Source: Aalborgiella sp031424795 (GTDB taxonomy: Bacteria; Pseudomonadota; Gammaproteobacteria; Burkholderiales; Burkholderiaceae_C). Taken from it: a stretch of 7,788 nucleotides of DNA. Under the pieces are notes generated by a model. The model worked only from the letters and a program-made list of their open reading frames with translations, was not told the origin of the DNA and did no database searches. The stretch covers positions 1 to 7,788 of the forward strand of contig JANPIC010000159.1 of the NCBI GenBank assembly GCA_031424795.1. Reading direction: 5' to 3'. Of the stretch, positions 5,436 through 7,788 are shown piece by piece (positions within the stretch are counted from its first letter, which is position 1; each line of letters opens with the position of its first letter). A program made the translations under genes and the position numbers.

Positions 5436-6350
5436 ATGCTTACATTTCAGCAAATCATTCTCAAACTTCAGTCTTACTGGGACGCCCAAGGTTGCGCCCT
5501 CTTGCAGCCCTACGACATGGAAGTCGGCGCGGGTACTTCGCACACAGCTACGTTTTTAAGAGCACTTGGCCCCGAGCCCTGGAAAGCCGCCTACGTGCAG
5601 CCCAGCCGCCGCCCCAAAGACGGCCGCTATGGCGAAAACCCCAACCGTCTGCAGCACTATTACCAATACCAGGTGGTGTTGAAGCCCGCCCCGGCGAATA
5701 TTCTGGAGCTGTACCTTGGTTCGCTGGAAGCTTTGGGCTTTGATCTGAAGAAAAACGACGTCCGTTTTGTCGAAGACGACTGGGAAAACCCGACGCTGGG
5801 CGCTTGGGGCTTGGGCTGGGAAGTCTGGCTCAACGGCATGGAGGTGACGCAGTTCACCTACTTCCAGCAGGTTGGCGGTATCGATTGCAAGCCCATCACC
5901 GGTGAAATCACCTACGGTTTAGAGCGTCTGGCCATGTATTTGCAGGGCGTGGACAGCGTCTATGACCTGAAATACACCGAAACCATGTCTTATGGCGACG
6001 TGTATCTGCAGAACGAAAAAGAACAATCCGCCTACAACTTCGAGCACAGCGATGTGGACTTTTTGTTCACCGCCTTCACCGCGCACGAAAAGCAGGCCAA
6101 GTATTTGATGGAACAGCAGCTCGCCCTGCCCGCCTACGAGCAGGTGCTCAAGGCCGCGCACACCTTCAATTTGCTGGACGCACGCGGCAGCATCAGCGTG
6201 ACCGAGCGGGCGGCCTACATGGGCCGCATCCGCAACATCTCGCGCAGCGTGGCGCAAAGTTATCTGGAGAGCCGTGAGCGGCTGGGCTACCCCATGGCCC
6301 CGCGTGACTGGGTGGCGCAAGTGGCACCTGTGGCTAAGAAAGCAGCATGA
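5436..6350 (+). CDS. glyQ: Glycyl-tRNA synthetase alpha subunit
   Basis: The catalytic subunit of the bacterial heterotetrameric (alpha2-beta2) glycyl-tRNA synthetase, a class II enzyme that activates glycine with ATP and charges tRNA-Gly. The 304-residue length matches the family (E. coli 303). Visible signatures are the start LTFQQIILKLQSYWDAQGC, GAGTSHTATFLRALGPEPW (31-49), the motif-2-like VQPSRRPKDGRYGENPNR (54-71), WENPTLGAWGLGWEVWLNGM (116-135), TQFTYFQQVGG (138-148), and the motif-3-like ITYGLERLAMYLQ (158-170). The start ATG 5436 has no evident Shine-Dalgarno sequence, and the 12-base gap after lnt suggests readthrough translation in an operon. The stop TGA overlaps the glyS ATG (ATGA), which would help make the two subunits in equal amounts. 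Nothing is broken or missing. Confidence 0.98.
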   Translation: MLTFQQIILKLQSYWDAQGCALLQPYDMEVGAGTSHTATFLRALGPEPWKAAYVQPSRRPKDGRYGENPNRLQHYYQYQVVLKPAPANILELYLGSLEALGFDLKKNDVRFVEDDWENPTLGAWGLGWEVWLNGMEVTQFTYFQQVGGIDCKPITGEITYGLERLAMYLQGVDSVYDLKYTETMSYGDVYLQNEKEQSAYNFEHSDVDFLFTAFTAHEKQAKYLMEQQLALPAYEQVLKAAHTFNLLDARGSISVTERAAYMGRIRNISRSVAQSYLESRERLGYPMAPRDWVAQVAPVAKKAA

Positions 6351-7788
6351 ATATGAGCACACAGAACCTACTCGTTGAATTGTTCGTTGAAGAACTGCCC
6401 CCTAAAGCCCTGAAAAAACTCGGCGAAGCCTTTGCCAGCACGCTGGCCGCGTCCCTGCAAAGCCAAGGTTTGACGAATGCAGACGCTGTGGTTACCCCAT
6501 TCGCCACGCCGCGTCGTTTGGCGGCGCACATCACCGCCGTGGTGGCGCAAGCCGCTGACAAAGCCGTGTCGCAAAAACTCATGCCAGTGAGCGTGGGTTT
6601 GGATGCTGCCGGCAACGCCACGCCAGCGTTGTTGAAGAAATTGCAAGCCTTGGGTGCGGATGCCTCCGCCGTTGCGGGTTTAAAGCGCGCGCCAGATGGC
6701 AAAGCCGAAGCCCTGTTTTATGACAGCCAGGTCACCGGCGTCTTGCTGGCCGCCGGCTTGCAAAAAGCCTTGGAAGAAGCCATTGCCAAGCTCCCCATCC
6801 CCAAGGTGATGAGCTACCAGTTGGCGCAAAACTGCGAGATGCCGGGCTGGAGCAGCGTCAGTTTTGTTCGTCCTGCTCACAAATTAATAGCATTGCATGG
6901 TTCAAATACGCCGGCTATCACCATTTTAGGCCTAAAATCAGGGCGTGAAACGCTGGGCCACCGGTTTGAGGCCGCCGTGTCACCCGTGGTGGTTGCCGAT
7001 GCTGACAGCTACGCCGCAACGCTGCTGAAAGACGGCGCGGTCATCGCCAGCTTTGCCGAGCGCCGTGCCGAGATTGAGCGCCAATTGGTGGCAGCTGCCG
7101 CCAAAGCCGGCGCTGCAGATGGCACAAGCTACACTCCGATTGACGATGCCGCCTTGTTGGACGAAGTCACCGCTTTGGTCGAGCGCCCGAATGTCTTGAC
7201 TTGCAGTTTCGAGGCCGAATTCCTCGCCGTGCCGCAAGAGTGTTTGATTTTGACCATGAAGGCGAATCAAAAGTATTTTCCTTTGTTAGACGCTGCTGGA
7301 AAATTAAGCAACAAATTTCTGGTCGTCAGCAACATCAGCCCAGCAGACGCCAGTGCAGTGATTGGCGGCAACGAGCGCGTCGTGCGCCCGCGTTTGGCCG
7401 ATGCCAAGTTTTTCTTCGACCAAGACCGCAAAAAGACGCTGGAATCCCGCGTGGCGGGGCTGGATAAAGTCGTTTATCACAACAAACTCGGCTCGCAAGG
7501 TGAGCGCATACTTCGCGTCCGCGCCATTGCCAAAGCCATTGGACAGCAATTGGGTGGTGATGTTTTGGCGACGCAAGCCGATCAAGCGGCCAACTTGGCG
7601 AAGTCCGACTTGGTGACCGACATGGTCGGTGAATTTCCTGAGCTGCAAGGCACGATGGGGCGTTATTACGCGTTAAACGACGGTTTGAGTATCGAGGTGG
7701 CCGATGCGATTGAAGACCACTACAAACCACGCTTTGCGGGCGACACGCTTCCGCGTAACGACGTGGGCGTGGTTGTGGCGTTGGCGGA
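6347..7788 (+). CDS. glyS: Glycyl-tRNA synthetase beta subunit, C-terminus cut by window edge
   Basis: The tRNA-recognising partner of GlyQ. The frame is open from ATG 6347 to the right edge, 480 codons of an expected roughly 700, so the C-terminal HD-like and anticodon-binding parts are outside the window. Family marks are LLVELFVEELPPKALKKLGE (8-27), FVRPAHKLIALHG (174-186), GLKSGRETLGHRFE (195-208), TMKANQKYFPLLD (303-315), GNERVVRPRLADAKFFFD (341-358) and KSDLVTDMVGEFPELQGTMG (419-438). The start overlaps the glyQ stop by 4 bases; ATG 6353, two codons on, is possible but loses that overlap. Codons for residues about 178-199 fall in an AT-rich patch (6879-6943) resembling one in lnt, yet the encoded protein still follows the family, so the gene appears functional. 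Confidence 0.97.
   Translation, partial: MNMSTQNLLVELFVEELPPKALKKLGEAFASTLAASLQSQGLTNADAVVTPFATPRRLAAHITAVVAQAADKAVSQKLMPVSVGLDAAGNATPALLKKLQALGADASAVAGLKRAPDGKAEALFYDSQVTGVLLAAGLQKALEEAIAKLPIPKVMSYQLAQNCEMPGWSSVSFVRPAHKLIALHGSNTPAITILGLKSGRETLGHRFEAAVSPVVVADADSYAATLLKDGAVIASFAERRAEIERQLVAAAAKAGAADGTSYTPIDDAALLDEVTALVERPNVLTCSFEAEFLAVPQECLILTMKANQKYFPLLDAAGKLSNKFLVVSNISPADASAVIGGNERVVRPRLADAKFFFDQDRKKTLESRVAGLDKVVYHNKLGSQGERILRVRAIAKAIGQQLGGDVLATQADQAANLAKSDLVTDMVGEFPELQGTMGRYYALNDGLSIEVADAIEDHYKPRFAGDTLPRNDVGVVVALA
6879..6943 (-). repeat. AT-rich patch inside glyS, possible degenerate short dispersed repeat (opposite orientation to the lnt copy)
   Basis: By count, 26 of 65 bases are G or C, with TTA, ATA and CTA codons that are otherwise uncommon here. 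The reverse complement of 6885-6917 aligns without gaps to 4201-4233 in lnt at 23 of 33 bases, with identical ends TAGCCGG and TGCTATTA. The reading frame of glyS is kept and the family residues around it are intact. Chance similarity of two AT-rich stretches remains possible. Confidence 0.4.

Noticed and set aside
5123..5743. A 206-codon plus-strand open frame over the lnt/glyQ junction
   Set aside because: It lies in another frame of two firmly identified genes and has no recognisable features.
1..7788. A novel defence, mobile or biosynthetic system
   Set aside because: Nearly all coding space is taken by genes of known families with intact motifs. I found no CRISPR-like spacing, transposase, integrase, toxin pair or phage gene on either strand.

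Overview
The window looks like an ordinary chromosomal segment of a beta-proteobacterium, most likely Burkholderiales and probably Comamonadaceae-like. That placement rests on moderately GC-rich coding DNA, the phenylalanine hydroxylase/pterin dehydratase pair, a Bug-type periplasmic binding protein, and the order corC - lnt - glyQ - glyS. It is an inference from gene content and protein character, not from a database search. I see no CRISPR array, phage, insertion sequence, rRNA or tRNA gene.

The left third (1-2036) is one minus-strand cluster, read right to left: a Bug-family solute receptor (2036-1047), phhB for 4a-hydroxytetrahydrobiopterin dehydratase (1054-737), and phhA for phenylalanine 4-monooxygenase (753 to beyond the left edge). 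The genes overlap by 8 and 17 bases, so they are probably one translationally coupled transcript. PhhA converts phenylalanine to tyrosine using tetrahydropterin, and PhhB regenerates that pterin. The Bug protein may supply a related substrate, but its ligand cannot be read from sequence.

A divergent intergenic region (2037-2259) holds a small perfect palindrome, a near-perfect hairpin and a possible -10 box.

The right two thirds (2260-7788) is a plus-strand run of closely spaced genes: a GNAT-family acetyltransferase, corC (CBS-pair protein), lnt (apolipoprotein N-acyltransferase), glyQ and glyS (the two subunits of glycyl-tRNA synthetase; glyS runs off the right edge). Gaps are 34, 28 and 12 bases and then a 4-base overlap, so an operon is likely. 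corC-lnt links envelope and ion functions to lipoprotein maturation; glyQS is housekeeping translation.

No new biological system is evident. The most interesting signal lies below gene level. Two short AT-rich patches, inside lnt (4188-4243) and in opposite orientation inside glyS (6879-6943), share 23 of 33 ungapped bases. They resemble a short dispersed repeat that I recall from Comamonadaceae genomes. A paired-hairpin structure of similar layout sits on the receptor/phhB junction, over the TTG start of phhB.
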